NCBI GenBank assembly: GCA_003427395.1
Contig: BFEA01000398.1
Span: forward strand, 511,373-575,372
Length of the DNA: 64,000 bases
Direction: 5' to 3'
From: Chara braunii
Taxonomy: Eukaryota; Streptophyta; Charophyceae; Charales; Characeae
Made by a program: the position numbers and the translations under genes. The notes below the pieces were generated by a model, which saw only the letters and a list, made by a program, of their open reading frames with translations, searched no databases and was not told the origin of the DNA. Positions 1 through 13,635 of this stretch are shown one piece after another (the stretch's first letter is position 1; every line of letters begins with the position of its first letter).

Positions 1-2
1 AA

Positions 3-3000
3 AGGAGATGCTTGCTCCGTCCACTGGTGGAGGGATCAGATCACTCGGATCATGAGATTGCAAAGACAGAGCATCTGCCTCTGGCGTCTGGAGCGTTGGC
101 GGCATCGACGACAGCAGGCGGGCACGTGGGCGGCGAAGCGAAGGTAGTCGGCGGTGATGGCGACGATGGTGCCGAGGATGGTCCTAGTGGTGGTCAAGCG
201 AGACCCAATTCTAGAGGTTCCGCGGGGAATGCTGGCAAGGTGGGGCCGCGTGGCGGGGATGATGGCAAAAGGCCAATGGCAAGGAGACGAGATGCGGTAG
301 AGGAAAGAGTGGAAACGGCGAGTGGTGGTGGTGCTGCTGCTGGTAGCGGGGATGATGCATGTTGCGAGAAAAGCAAGAAAAAGAAGTGGAAGGACTCTAT
401 AGTCACTTGTTCTGCTGAGCGGCGTGGTGCTGCATCCGTGGCGAGGGAGCCGATGCCGGCCAAGGACGGAACACGCGCAGGGGAGGCACTGGTGGAGCGA
501 CGAGTGGACAACGGCAGCACAAGGAGAGGGAAATCTCTCGGTAACGGCGCTGATTTGGACGAGGATGAGGAGGAGAGGGGAGCTGTCGATGAAAGAGCAG
601 GGGCGACCGCAGCAGGGGCTGAACGACCTTGTCTACGTGAGGATGATCATGGCAATGATGCTGGCGATGGAAGAGGGCGAGTGGAACAGGAAGGGAGGGC
701 AAAAGGTATCGGGGGCTTGTCCGGGAAAACGGTGGTAAAGATGGAGGAAGGGTGGGAGGCTGGGGGAGGGCGAGTGACACCCGCAGGTATTTCCCGTGTG
801 ACAACACACACGGAGCGAATGTCTCCGGCCCACTCGGCGAGAGGTCGAGGATTCTCTCCGACGTTTGGCAATAACGAGAGGAAGGCTGATGTATCTGGTA
901 GCGGTAGGATATTGAATAATGACCACAGCAGGGTTGGTGAACACCCGGGGCTAGTTGTTTCGAATGCGAGAGAGAGCGAGAGAAGGCGGAACAAGGTGAC
1001 ACGAGTGCACGTGAAGGTGGAAGACGATGTAGGAGGTCAGCCAGTAGGGCGAGCGGGAAGTGATAGAGGATGTGTCGAGGGCAGAAAGACGGGGGGAGAG
1101 ATTCCGGTGAAGGATGTGAAAGAGGAAGAGAGGAGGAGACATAAGGCGACGCAAATGGGCATGGCGAGGCGGGAGGAAGACGGAGCAAGAAAGACAGAAA
1201 CAGGACGCGGGACTAATGATAGAGGAGGTTTGGAGGACGAGAGCGGTGGACAGGCAGTTCGACGAGGGTTGCAAGAAGGAGGGAGGCGAGGGGCCGGAGT
1301 GGAGGGATCGGTCATGGCGCAGAGTGGGAAACGAGGGGGAAGCGACGAGAGTGCGCTCGGCGGACAAGGACAGGACGGAGATGCAGCAGGACGAAGGGAT
1401 GGGTGTTCGAGGCAGAGAGGGGCAATGTTTGCTCCTGTTGGACGAAACTATTACGGCGTCACGCCAAGGCCATGGGGAAATTTTATTGCAGAGATAAAGG
1501 ACCCAAACGGTGGCCTCTGTACGTTGTTGGGGTCCTTCGCAAAGGAGGAGGATGCTGCACGAGCTTATGACAGAGAAGTTTTACGCTGGGGACGAAACCT
1601 TCCCCTAAATTTCCCGAAAGAGTCGTCACGTGGGCTGGAGAATTCTACAAAAAGCGGCTCCGTCTCCCGAAAGGGAGGGCGGGGGGCGGCTGGAGGAGGA
1701 GGGGGCGGAGGGGATGAAGGTGTTGGGGTGGGGAGGCGGGGGGGAGTTGGAACGGATACGAGGAAGGAAGAGGGAGGGGGGAGGGGGGGAGCAAGGGATG
1801 GAGCAGGAGCTATCGGTAAGGGAGGAGGAGGAGGAGGAGTTAGGGAAGGAGGGGTAAGGGAAGGAGGAGGAAGAGGAGGAGTAAGGGAAGGAGGAGGAAG
1901 AGTAGTAGTAAGGGAAGATGTAAGGGAAGGAGGAGGAAGAGTAAGGGAAGCAGGAAGGGAAGGAGGAGGGGCGGTTCTGAAGAAGGTGGTTTTTGTTCTG
2001 AAAGGGGAGACCATGGCAGAAGGAGAGTGGGACGGTGAAGTGGATCCGAACTGTAAGGATGGGGAAGAGGAGCCGTGCTGGTCGGATGAAGAGGAGGGCG
2101 AGATCGTCGGGAAAAGCAGTGTGGGTTCAAGAAGAAGGGGGTCAGCTCGGGAATTGAAATGCGTTCCACCACCGCATAGTGAATCAGAGGGTTCAAGGAA
2201 AGGGGAAAGAATAGATAGACCTGTAACTCCTCTAACGGCAGCAGGAGCAGCAGAGAGAGATGTGAAAACGGCCAAGGTTGCATCGCCTTCTGCTTCTGGA
2301 CGGGTGCAATACTCCGTGAACTACATCGGTGTCAAGAGGCTGCCATCAGGAAAATGGTTGGCCCAGTTTCGAGACAATAAGAATCCCGCTTGTATTGATT
2401 TAGGGGTTTTCGATACAGAAGAAGAGGCAGCTCGGGCTTATGATGAAGCTGCCCGCAGGCGCCCCGAGGAGAACAGACTCCTTAACTTTCCGATTGGTAA
2501 GAAGGAGGAGGGGCAAGGAGTGAGGAGCAGCAAATCTGGGAAAAATGGTGAGGGAAACTGGGGTGGGGAGAGGAAGAGGAGGAAAGGTAGGAAGGGACGG
2601 GGGTGCCTGAGCCCAGCGCGCACATCACCACATCAGTGTGATGAAGGCGCGAAGAGCCCATGGCGCCTTAGCCCGGGGAGGACCTTGTCACTTAATCAGT
2701 CCGATGAGGAGGAAGATGATCCTGATCAAGGAAGGAACATGGGAGTTGGTGAATCAAGCACCGAAGGGGGGGGGGGTAATGACGGGAGAGAAGTCGTCAG
2801 AGGTGGTGACCCTGGTACGGGAAGTGGAAGCGGAACGAGACTGTCAGAGAGTGAGAGCGGGAAATCAAGGGTTGTTCTTCACCATGAGGACCGGCCTCCT
2901 GTTGTGGATGGCAACGGGGCTAGGCTAAACAAGCGCGAGCGAGACGGTGAAGGAATGAAGGATGCCGGGAGTGGGTGCAGAGGTCTGAAAGGGTCCTCAC

Positions 3001-4855
3001 CATCCGAAGATAGAAGCGGTGACGAGGATGCCGTTGAGCTTGTGGGCATTACTCGGGGTATCAAGTGTGAAAACGCTAAGCATTCAGTGCTGTGTTCTTC
3101 TGGGAACGCGTTGGGTTCTTCTCGGAATGAGGCAGGTCGCCGAGAAGATCAGGGTGATGAGAGTGAACGGAGAAAGGAGGATGTGGAGGGAGAATCTGTG
3201 GCGAGAGTGGGAACGACTGCAGATGTGGATTCTGTCACTAGAAGTGCGGAGTCAAAGCAGAAAGGCGAGAAGATGGTGAATGATGGTGTTGACGAGGAAG
3301 TGAGGGTTGGATGTCTGGCTGAAGCAGGAGAAGCTGTCAGTGCGAGGGATGCAGGCTCAGACCCCGAAGGAGAGCGAGGGAAGCCACGAAAGCAGCAGAT
3401 CATGATCACCAGCCAACGAATGCACAGTCCTGACAGTCGGAAAGGGTCAGGACAGCAAGTTTCTCCTCGTCCTCTCTCTTCTCCTCCTCCTCTTCCTGTC
3501 CCGCCTGATGAAGGACCGAGAGGAAAGACACCAGATTCCACGCGTTCTGATTCTCGGGTAGAGCAGAACCCTTTGAGAGAGGATAATAGTGGCAATGTGT
3601 GCATGTCTCCCAAAGGAACTAATCCTCCTGAGCGCATTAGGGAGTTGCAACCCCCGTCTCGTTTACTGTCAGGGCCGGATGCTGCATCCCCTCTGGATGT
3701 CATGATTATGCCGGGTTCGCCTTCCAACAGGCAGTGTACCGTACGACAAATTCCCAAGGCTGCCTCTGCTGATAGTGCTAGTGCTGCCGTAGGGCCCAAT
3801 CAAGAGCAGCATCCGCCTCGCTTGCGTCGGCGGTTTGTTGGTCCTGAAATGGTAGATCATCATATTGGGTCCAAGGAGGTGATTTCTCCCACGAAGCCTC
3901 CAGAATTGCTCGAACAGTTGGAAAGGAAGAACTTGCAGCATGCTTCGGCAGAAGGTACACCTATTCGGCGTCTTGAGGACGATCAGGGGTTGGTTCCCAG
4001 GTCTCAACACGACAGTCTTGTGAAAGATCAGCAAGGTCGAGTATGTCATCAATGTTCGGCGAGTGTTGTGGTGCCCTCAGGAACAGCCGGTGAAGTTTCA
4101 GTGGAACAGCAACAAAGCCTGGCCCAACAGAGGCACACCGGACGGATGGAGAAGGGAGCAGTGGCAGCGGCAATAGATGGTAGCTCTCAGAGTTCAGGGA
4201 CAGTATCTCCTTCTTCCATGACCAAACAAAGTGCTCATCCTGTCAGTAGGCCAAGTGTGCCAAGATACAGTAGCAGGTCAGAGGAGTTGATAATCATTGA
4301 TGATGAAGATCATTGTCTTCCAGATGACCGTAAGATGGCAGCTGATCAAGGACGACCCCTGGCAGCACAGGAACGAATTCTTACGAAGGATGCGGAACTG
4401 GGTAGTGTGGCGGTGAACTTGCAACCATCAGAAGCAATGTCGACCTCGTCTCCGGCTGCAAGCATGGAGCATGCAGGCCTCCGATCTGAACTGGCTGCGG
4501 CAGGGTGCATAGCTGCAGCAGCACAGCAGACACCTCCTGTTCGGTTACATCATCATCATGACCAGCCGCAGCAGCAGTGCATGCGGGCACCATTTCTGTC
4601 CATACCTCAGTCCTTAGCAGCTCTTCAACAGCAGCAGCAGCAAGCTCGGCCTGCAGCAGAGCAACTCCATCATGCAGCTCCTGGGTCAGTTCAATGGATT
4701 GCTAGCAATGCAGTTGCGCAACAACAGAGGTCAGGGATGTTATCTAGTCAGCGAATGCCTGCTCAGCAAAGGGCTACAATTCCACTTAGTCACTCTGAAC
4801 AATTGGCTTGGCAGATCTTGGAGCTTAGTTCAGCGATTAATCGCCAGCAGCAACT

Positions 4856-4909
<54 letters not shown>

Positions 4910-7900
4910 ACAACAACAGCAGCAGCAACAGCAACAACAACAACTGCAGCAGCAACAGCAACAACAACAACTGCAGCAGCAACAGCAACAACAACTGCAG
5001 AAGCACCAGCAACAACAACTGCAGAAGCACCAGCAGCAACAAGTACAATTGCAGCAGCAGCAGCAACAACAACTGCAGAAGCACCAGCAACAACAAGTAC
5101 AATTGCAGCAGCAGCAGCAGCAATTACAGCAACTGCGGCATCATCATCATCATCATCGTCATCAATTGCAGCAGCATGTGGGCATGCCTTCTTCTGTGGC
5201 AACTCAAGCAGGTACAATAAACATACAGCAGCAACGGGCAGCGATTGTGTCAAACCCACAGGTGGCAGGGTCACAAAGGCTCTCTGGAATTTCAGCTGCT
5301 GCTCTTCGTCAGCAGGCTGGCATAAGTGGCGGGTCTGGAGGGAGCCTGAGGCTTGGACATTCTCTTGGAGTGTCTACCGCCCAGCAACTTATTGCTCTGC
5401 ACAGGTCAGGAGGGAAAGCCATGCCTACGGTTCAGGTTCAGGCACCCCATGATACTATTGGAACCTATGAAACCAGGCAGGATCTGGGAGTTGGATCTAG
5501 TGGTGTCACAACATCGACTGTGGATATTCAGAATTCGGCAGAGAAACCAACATCATTATATGACCTGGCAGCTGCTGGTGATCACCTCCTTTTTAAAGCT
5601 TGGAGCTCTCAGTCTTCTGCAGCTGTTGTGTCTGCCTCTCCGCCGCCTGTTGCTGTGCCAGTTGAGAGTGGCACCCAGTCGGTGATGACTCCACCACAGC
5701 TTCAGCAGGGCCAGCCAGATAGCGCAGGCAGAACTACAGTGAGACAACGGGTAACCCATCCTCTGATGTCTCCCAGATTGGTGGCATTGCAGGTGCCATT
5801 GCAGCCATCCATGCAGCAGCAGCAGCATCCTGGTGCCACCATGTCCCCGGCCACCCAGCCTGCACTTGGTGGAGATGTGCAGCAAACGGCAGCAATGGGC
5901 AGTGGGCTGTTTGTTGTTCCTGGGAATGCTAGCTCTGCTAGTAATCCCACAAAAGTGAGTACAGTGGCAGCTGGTGGAGGTGTGGGAATTGGTCTGTCTT
6001 GGCAGGCGTTGGCTCTGCTACAGCAACAGCAGCAGCAAGGCATGACTGGAAGGCAGCAGCAGGTCTCGGATGGCCATAAGGTCAATGTGCATGCAAATAT
6101 GGTTCAACGAGCCTCAAATCAACAACAGATGCAAGCACTGTCACAGGTGGCAACGGTGCAGCAAATCTTGAGGGGTTCTCAAGCAGAGGCAGCAGCAGTG
6201 GCATCAGCTGCAAAGGCACTTTGTCCGAACTCTCATCATAGTGGCCATCAGGCCTTGTCTTCCACGCAGGCTCAGATGATATCTCCAAACCCAGTTGCTG
6301 CAGCCGCCGCCACTGCTTCACAGGCTGCCCAAGCACAGCTACAAATGGCAGCGATGGTGAGGCAGCAGCAACAGGCTGGATCGGCCACAAGCCATATTGG
6401 GATAGCGACCCTTGCTGAATGTCAAATGCATGTTCCTTCCTGTGCTTTGAATCCAAGCCAATGTGCAGGCCCTGCAGCTTCTGCTGGTTTGATCCATCAA
6501 CAAAAGACATCTCACGTACTGCAGCCATCAGAGTCACAAACACATTTTCGTGTCACAGCTGCGTCCGCACAATCAGAGGTTCATTCTACTGGAGGGACTT
6601 CTGTCTGGCTGTCAAACTTGGCTGCAGGAGAAACCCCCAGAATGGCTCATTCCTCAGCAGGGCCTTTGCCATCCCAGCCTCAGTTCCGTCAAAGTCGAGA
6701 GAATCAGCAGCCACAGCCGATATCACCCATCCAGTGTCAGTCTACCTCTGCAGCAGCACCAAATAGGATTGTTCCTCCAGGAGCAAATCCACAGGTGGGA
6801 CGAATGTTCGAGAGGTCAGCAGCAGAAGGAACCTTGTTTGCTGTACCTGGGGGAGGTGCTCGAGCACTGGCAGGAGGAAGTGAGTCAACCTGTCGTCTTC
6901 CTGTGGAAGCTTGTGGTCAGACCTCTGCACGAGTTGTGCGGTCTTTCCTCTCTGTCCATCAGACTGCTGCTTTGCCATCTTTAATGGCGAGGATGCAGCA
7001 AGGAACTCCAAGTGCGGCAACACAGTTGCACTACACAAAACAGGGCCGCTCAAGCTTGAGGTCAACTGGAAGCTCTGACTCTCAGAAGGTAGACAATTTG
7101 GCATTGTTCTCAAAGAAGCTTGGTCTTCATTCCCTGGTATTAGGCCTTCGGTCGCACGTATGTCAGTCTGCACCTGTTCCAGGTCAACTCCAAAGTGGTG
7201 ATTTTACTGGCGATGATGATGATGATGATGACGGGGATGATGATTGTCAAATCATTGGAATTCTACTTCAGAACACCTATGAGCGACGCACAGGTTCTAT
7301 GGCAGTACCATTGCCACCGGTGGAATCAGGCTTGGGGAGAGGGTTGTCGGTTGATGACCGGTGCCAGCCAGTTGCAGGAACCTTCCGCTGTGCCACTTGT
7401 TCTCTAAGGATCCCCAACTTGGCCGGTGACAGTGGCTTGGCCCAGGAAGTACATGAGATGTCAACTGCTGTGCCGCCGGGAATGATTGGGCTACCTGGTG
7501 ACCCGGGTGGTGCAAAGGATGGTGAGCAACGGGACTGTGCTGCAGCAAATCATGAATCATTGGCGTTGCTGGAGCCCACAGCAGTTGGTATTGGAGACGA
7601 ATCGTTCTCGTTGTTGGAGCCCATGACCGGTGCTGAACCGTTCTTGGCATCGTTTGGACGTTCCTTAGATTCTGTTGTTGGTCTTGCTGCAAGTCCCAAG
7701 AAAAGTACAGCAACAGATCCCAGAACAGGTCCAACAGCTGGTCCATCAACGGGTTCTGGAACAGGTCCATCAACAGGTGGTGGCGCTGAGCTTTCACAGG
7801 GGTCGATCACGGGCAGCGCTGAACAGATACTGCATAATGGCTGTGTTGAGTCAGTTTCCCGGGAGGTAGCTGCAGAGGCGAACAGTGGGATAGTAATGCC

Positions 7901-9695
7901 ATCTGGAGAGGGCCCGATGGATTCTGGAGTCAAGGAGATTGAGAACCCTGCAGGTCGTGGAACTGGTTGCCAGTTGCAGCCCTCACTGGATGATGGAAAT
8001 GGTGATTGGGTGGAGAGCATGACTTCTGTGGCATTGGAATTTGCCTGTGCTCTTGAAGGGGGAGAAAACCAACCAAAGTCCAAGGCTGCAGCTGACATGA
8101 ATGCCAATGTCAGACACATAGAGGAGCTTGGGACAAAGAGTGCTGCCAGCCAACCATCTGGGAATGTTGACGGTGGAGCAGTTGGAAAAGAAGGTTCAGT
8201 GGACTTGGAGATGGAAGTAACTGTTGAAAGTTGTGCGACAAGCACTCTTCCAGGCGAAATGGACTCAGCGATGTGTATTGACAAGGGCGGTGCCGTGCTT
8301 GAGATGATATCAGAGATGAAGGATGTTTCTGGCATCAAACAACTGGAGGATTGCCTCTTGGAGGAACCGGCTGATGGTTCGCCTCCCGAGAATCAGACTG
8401 ATGAAGAAACTGGGATGGTTGCATGCAAGGAAGTGAATGGCAAGAAGGCGGATGAGGGTGCAGAAGTATTTGCTGACAAATCAAGCGATCGGGGAGGCGA
8501 AGATGGGGAAGGCATTGAGGCATTCACATGCGTGGCCCGTAGCACCAATGATGACAAGGATGTCAAACTAGTAGAAAGTCCATCCAAGGAGGAGGTAGGT
8601 GTTTGCTTAGGGGAAGGCCTGGATCAGAAGGGCAGCCACGGGAAACCGAATGTGTCAGAGTTAGAATCAACACCCTTGGAGGAAACTAGTCTGCAAGGCC
8701 AGGCAGCTGCAGATAATAGGGAATGTGGTGAAAGCCCCAGGGAGAGTCGGAAAGGATTCAAAGAAGGGAATCCTCAGGTCGATGACCTGGTTTCTTTCTT
8801 GGCACAAGAGAAATCAGGTGCACCATGCCAAGTGGCATGTGCAGAAGTTGTGGCATGTGGACAGGGCAGTGATAAGGAATCTGGTACGGTAGCGACACCG
8901 TCATCTGTGATAGAACGAGTGAACTCAGAGGCGGCCGACGACTTAGCGGAGTGGGGAGTAGTTAGTGAAGTAGTAGAGGATCCAATGTGGGAAAACGAGT
9001 GGGGTCGACGGGCAGCTTCAAGTCCACGGACCAGAGGTGGTTGGATTGAAGAGCTTGAAGATGAGGGGGCCGAGGACATGAATGCTTCTGATAATGTCAT
9101 AAGGCAGTGGAAGCAGGGGCTGGTGCAGGAGGGAATTCTGGAGAGGCATAGTTTCACTTCTGGAGCTGTATTAGAGGCCTATAAGGAGAAAGCTGATAAA
9201 GTTGAGCGTGCTGTGCAGACGATCATGGAAACTGCAGCTGTAGATGCAACAGAGCAATCAGATGTTGGTGAAGCTGTGGCGAATGTTGGAGTGAAGGGAA
9301 GGGATGGCATGGCACTCTGTGGCAATGCGTCAGTTGTCGTCTCGCAAGAGACGGAGGCACTGGAAGTAGGCAGTTTTGATGGGGGACATCCTCAAGTTTG
9401 TTCTGTTAACAAAGCGGGGGGAGGTGGAGGACCTACATCTGGTCCGTTATCCAAAGAACAAGTCGTGCCGACAATGACGAGTGGGTTGGGGAATGGCATG
9501 ATTCGGTCAGATGAGGTTGGGGCGGCAGAGGACGCAGCTGCGAGTGCGGATAACGGAGTAACATGCAGTGAGGGCAGTGGGAAAGTGGAGGCACATAACA
9601 CATGTACCCCTGTGTTACCATTCAGTACATTGAGAGTGGAGGTGTCAGACAAGGAAAACAGGGAAGAAAATGATGTCTGTTGCAATGACAGCTAG
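3..9695 (+). CDS. Giant two-AP2-domain, glutamine-rich putative transcription factor (5' partial)
   Basis: One frame of more than 3,200 codons runs without a stop from the left edge to TAG at 9693-9695. No start is visible: the frame is open at position 3 and the first in-frame ATG lies about 90 codons in, so the true start is probably upstream. The charged Gly/Arg/Glu-rich N-terminus is followed by AP2 domain 1 (nt 1446-1619, YYGV, RPWGNFIAEI, LLGSF, AARAYD, LNFP) and AP2 domain 2 (nt 2319-2492, YIGV, GKWLAQF, DLGVF, AARAYDEAARR, LNFP). Then come Gln-rich segments with a polyQ/His block (4844-5166), an Asp run (7207-7245), a Gly/Pro/Ser/Thr repeat near 7723-7785 and an acidic C-terminus. AP2/ERF domains bind DNA in plant nuclei; Gln-rich and acidic regions are typical of activators. 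The domains are about 230 residues apart, unlike the short linker of classical AP2/ANT proteins. Regulator function is inferred. Undetected introns are possible. Confidence 0.85.
1800..1975 (+). repeat. GGA-rich imperfect repeat encoding V-R-E-G-G-G units
   Basis: Purine-only DNA repeats a 12-21-bp motif around 'gtaagggaaggaggagga'. In the AP2 frame it gives REGG/GGVREGG units between the two AP2 domains. It remains in frame and looks like a flexible, basic/Gly-rich linker that may vary in length between individuals. Confidence 0.75.
4844..5166 (+). repeat. CAG/CAA polyglutamine tract with adjacent polyhistidine
   Basis: About 95 codons, mostly CAG and CAA, encode Gln interrupted by Leu, Lys-His and Val-Gln-Leu. 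The later part is a 9-12-codon sub-repeat (QLQKHQQQQ, QVQLQQQQ). It ends in a CAT run coding for six His, then Arg-His. The mix of CAA and CAG suggests selection on the protein sequence as well as slippage. The frame is kept throughout. Confidence 0.9.
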
Positions 9696-12600
9696 TGTGG
9701 ATGATGTTTCGTCTCTCTCCTCAGCATGCAAGGGCGATTGGCTGAACGCCTGTTTCAAGCATGGTGCCAGAGCAGAAGAAACCAAGCCCATTCATCCATC
9801 TGGCATTCCCTGGCTGCAAGGGGCAAATCACATTGTTGCTATGTGCTTCACGAACAGTGTCTCTGGATCACGATTGATCTGTGTGGTTTCTGCACTAGCA
9901 ATAACGTCAACTCTGCAGGCTGTACATATGCACTGCTTGCCTGGGTGATAAGACATATTGTAAACTACCCGTGCATGGCATGTTTGATTTGCACATCTGC
10001 TTTTGTCTCTTTCTTTCCCTTGCTTTCCTCTTTCAGCCCCGTTCTCGGCTTTCCCTCGTGCCGTTGCGAGGCCAAACTGATCAGCAGTGGTCCTTTGTTT
10101 GTCGTATTCCTGCGAACCTGCAGGGATGTGAAAAGTATCCTCAGAGAACGTGCGTGCAGAATATGAGACCCTGAAACCGGATTCCCATCCCTAAACTGCC
10201 CTAAACCCCTTCTAGAGGCTCAGAAGCTGGGTTGTTAGGAATGCAGGGGAAAATAAGATTTCATGTCCATGGTTCCTACTAGCTGAAAATAAGGGACAAG
10301 GTCAAACATGAATTAACTTGGCATAGACTCAGCTAGAGAACGGCGTCGGTGGCCTTAATTGTGACCATTCCACACAAACTCAGCTGGCAACTTTAGAAAG
10401 GAGGTAACCAAGACAACCGTAGTAACACAGAAAAGGATGTGAAATTGCGAGTGGCATAAATATTTTGACGACCGAAGTGGCACCTGCGTGTAAGTGCTCG
10501 AGGAGGAAACAGCAGAATGTGGTCAAATTAACAGCTGAATTGAATGTCAACACAAGAGAAAACAGATAGCAGCACATAATCCTTGTGCTGTGTGATGTCG
10601 ATCCGTAGTCGAGATGAGCTGTGTGCTGGCAGTCCGGCCAACAACGGGGAACCACGCTTGCACAGAAGATCCGCTCAGCGGACCCGGTTTGCACTGAAGG
10701 AAGAACTAGAAGAGGAAGGAGGGAATGGTAAACTCTCATTTATTGGAACTCATGGTTCCTGGTTCATCTTGTCCGAAGCTTGCAACAACGACTCTCTGCC
10801 AGGCGGTACAGCTGATTTCACCAAACCTCCCGCATTCCAAGCCAGACGATTGTGACCCTGAAGTGCCTCCACCTACACTCCAAGCCCTGCCTTTCTCACT
10901 AGGTGAGGTGAGGTCCCTGGCGGACTTTCATTGAAGGGCCCTGGGACACCCAGCCAGAATGGGGAGGAGCATTTGTGTAACTACCTACTACGTGTGTTGT
11001 GACTTGCTGGTGGACGAGGAACCAGAGTGATACACCCCATGCCCCCCCCGCCCCATTGTTTCTTAATCACATATCGTCTCACAGGTACCAAGTTGAACGC
11101 CCGTAGTCCTCACAGGGGCATAAGGATAACCCGGAAGGTTGATTTATTCACTGCTTTGGCTTGTTAGACAGGTATTGTACAGGTTCTGACGCGATCGTTT
11201 CCCCACTCAGTCTTATGGCCCCTTGATTGTTTCAATTCCTGTGGGCCTAACTGGGTTTTGAACGCCAGTTTTGCCTGATGTTTGGCCAAGTGCATGTTCA
11301 ATCGTTCATCTCTTAATAATCCTGGGTTCAACCTGGGATGCCTTTTGCTAGGCCAGTAGTTTAGATGCTACCCCCTTTAGCCGGTAGTCTGTAGGTAGGT
11401 AAACCGTTGAGGGATAGGTGGAGAAGAGGGAGAAGTACGATTGCACCCTGCCTTGTTTTGTGTACCTGAAGCTTTTCGGATGAGGGAGTGTTTTGCCAGA
11501 GTGCTATTGAGGGAAAGACAGGGTGCAGCCAAAGCTGCACAGCTTTCTATGCATGTACGATGACTCTGTTTTCTGACTCTTGTATCATGACATATGGCAT
11601 AGGCGACCTGGCACACAAATTGTTGTATGTTGTTACAGTTGTTGTCTGCTTTGCTATGATGGAGCAACTCTTTCTTACGTGACTTGCCAACCAAGCATGT
11701 TGCTGTGCGTCATTGTGCAAACATGACAGCGGGTAGCGAAGCAGGTAGCAATCAATAAAGATCCGCCATGTCGTCGCACCTGACCACATGCAATATCATC
11801 GATTCATCAGTGCCATGTCAGCACCACATCAGTGTCTCACATCAGCGCCAAGTCATCTGGAGACATATCGAGTGTGCGAATAGACGAGGGCAATATGAGG
11901 TGAGAAGAAACAGTGTGAGGGAGAGTGGCAGAGGTGAAGGTTAAGTGGTGAGGCGGAATGGCAGTCTGCCTATAACACCGGAGCTGTTGTGCTGAAGCAG
12001 TGCGTCTCTCCACGTGCTGGGCCTAAAGCACCTAACCCTTGCACACATCATCACCTCAAAGGGTCGTCCAATCCGATAAAGAAGCATAACGTAATCATGT
12101 AATCAAAAACAATTGTGCTCGACTGTTGGCGCTTGCCTCTTAGTCTTTTCAGTGCACTTCTACCCGAGCTTGATTGCAAGATCAATGTCAGGACAGACTG
12201 CTGCTCCAATATGGTCTTCCTGCCACACGGCGACGAGCACTGCAAGGAACATTTCGCCTCCTTACACAGACAGCATACAATATTCTGTGATTGGATGATT
12301 AAAAGGTTCATGAGTTCCATGCCATCAGTGATGCTAAACCCACATAATCAAGCATACCTGCATGAGCATGTATAGATACCTGCATGAAGCCACTTGGTAT
12401 TATTTTTTGCGTTTAAACAGTCATAGAAAGTTTTGAGGAATTATTTCCAACTGGAAAGCGTAGTCTCATTTGACAAACTCACTTTATCTCACATGCCAAA
12501 CCTATCCATGACTTTTTACTTCCAACCATTCGACATAAAAGGGCGTTTACGAATTAGACCCCAGATGAATGTCCAACAGTGAGGGGCCCTGTCGGCCGGA

Positions 12601-13381
12601 ACTTAAATTCACGAGCAGCGAAAGTTCCTGAGGCAAATGTCACATCCGTAATGAAATGAAAGGTCATTTTGAACAGTCACAAACAGGTCCTGAAGGAACA
12701 GGTATTGGACACAGTTTTTAAGACTGAGAAAGGGTCATGTCTCCTCGATGGAAAGTCAGTCTGTTCGGCAATGAGTCAAAGGCCACAGTCCCAGTCCAGT
12801 CATAATCCCACGAGTCAGTCCTGATTCAGACCAGGAGTCCAAAAGACGGGCCCGATGGCCCAAAGCAGCAGCAGACCATGGGAAAAGATACTGGGACACA
12901 CACTTTGAAACAACGGGTACTACACAGGAGTCCCGAACACTTGAGGCTGAATGCAGGGCACACCAGACTAGTCCAGCACTATAAAGGACTGGCCAGCCTC
13001 CCATTTGATAGATGCTCACTTCGCATGAGAGTGTGGAAGTGTCGTGGCACTTGTGCGCTAGATGTGTGTGAGCTGCGCTAGGCTGAAGAGCAGCGCTATG
13101 TGGGAAGGAGGAAGAGAATGATGGCGAGAGGGAAGGCAGCCATAGCTGTGCCAGCGCTAGTTAGTATGTTAGTAAGGATAGTCGGTAGAAGATACCAGTG
13201 AGTAGTATTCAGAGTAGATCCTCGTGTGATAGGGAGTGTGCATGCATGATGAGTGAGGGTAGACCAGGACTATAGACATAGAGGGAGAGAGAGAAGGAGG
13301 CAGACGAGAGAAGGGGAAGTGTGAGCTATGGTGACACTTACCTGTCGAGCGCTGTTGTTGACGTTTGGCAGCTGGCGCTGA
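9696..13381. other. Non-coding region downstream of the AP2 gene (3' UTR plus spacer)
   Basis: Short ORFs only, none resembling a known protein. The 146-codon frame at 9726-10166 lies directly after the AP2 stop and is probably 3' UTR. An AATAAA at 11754-11759 and a TGTAA at 9959-9963 are possible poly(A) signals, but neither is supported by a clear downstream context. From about 13081 to 13381 the plus strand is purine-rich and runs into the 5' LTR of element 1. No target-site duplication can be recognised. Confidence 0.5.
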
Positions 13382-13619
13382 TGAGCGCCAGGCTTAGAAC
13401 TCGTGTTGATCGAAGAAGACTTGTAACTCTGTTCAGTGCTATACACTTTGAACTCATGATGTTCTCTCTCTAATTCTGAGTTTGATAATCGAGTTGAGCT
13501 TCCTGGTTCTCATTCATCTTCTATTGGGTTTTGTGTGAGACTTCGCTATCTGTGAAATCAGTGTATATGCACGTGATCTGATGCACTCCAGCAAGTGATA
13601 AACAGTCGGGTTCCTTGCA
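13382..13619 (+). repeat. 5' LTR of element 1
   Basis: Matches 21825-22060 along its whole length, from the 'GCCAG.CTT.GAA' block to 'cagtcgggttc.ttgca'. It ends TGCA and is followed after four bases by the primer-binding site, which fixes its 3' border. The 5' border is less sure because the first few bases diverge. Confidence 0.88.
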
Positions 13620-13623
13620 AATT

Positions 13624-13635
13624 TGGTGTCGGAGC
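13624..13635 (+). promoter_or_regulatory. Primer-binding site, initiator-Met tRNA type
   Basis: The 12 bases tggtgtcggagc match the plant initiator-Met PBS TGGTATCAGAGC at 10 positions. The site sits four bases after the 5' LTR, where minus-strand DNA synthesis is primed. Both mismatches are A-to-G on this strand. Confidence 0.75.

Noticed and set aside
1565-2283. Pro/Ser- and Leu-rich minus-strand ORFs of 147-236 codons
   Set aside because: They are antisense to the purine-rich linker and the AP2 domains; low-complexity composition keeps them open by chance.
4672-5274. Long ORFs of polySer/Asn (plus) and polyLeu/Val/Ala (minus) over the CAG tract
   Set aside because: They are other-frame readings of the polyQ codons of the AP2 gene; the AP2 frame continues on both sides.
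9726-10166. 146-codon ORF after the AP2 stop
   Set aside because: Cys/Ser/Leu-rich without motif, immediately 3' of a coding frame; more likely 3' UTR.
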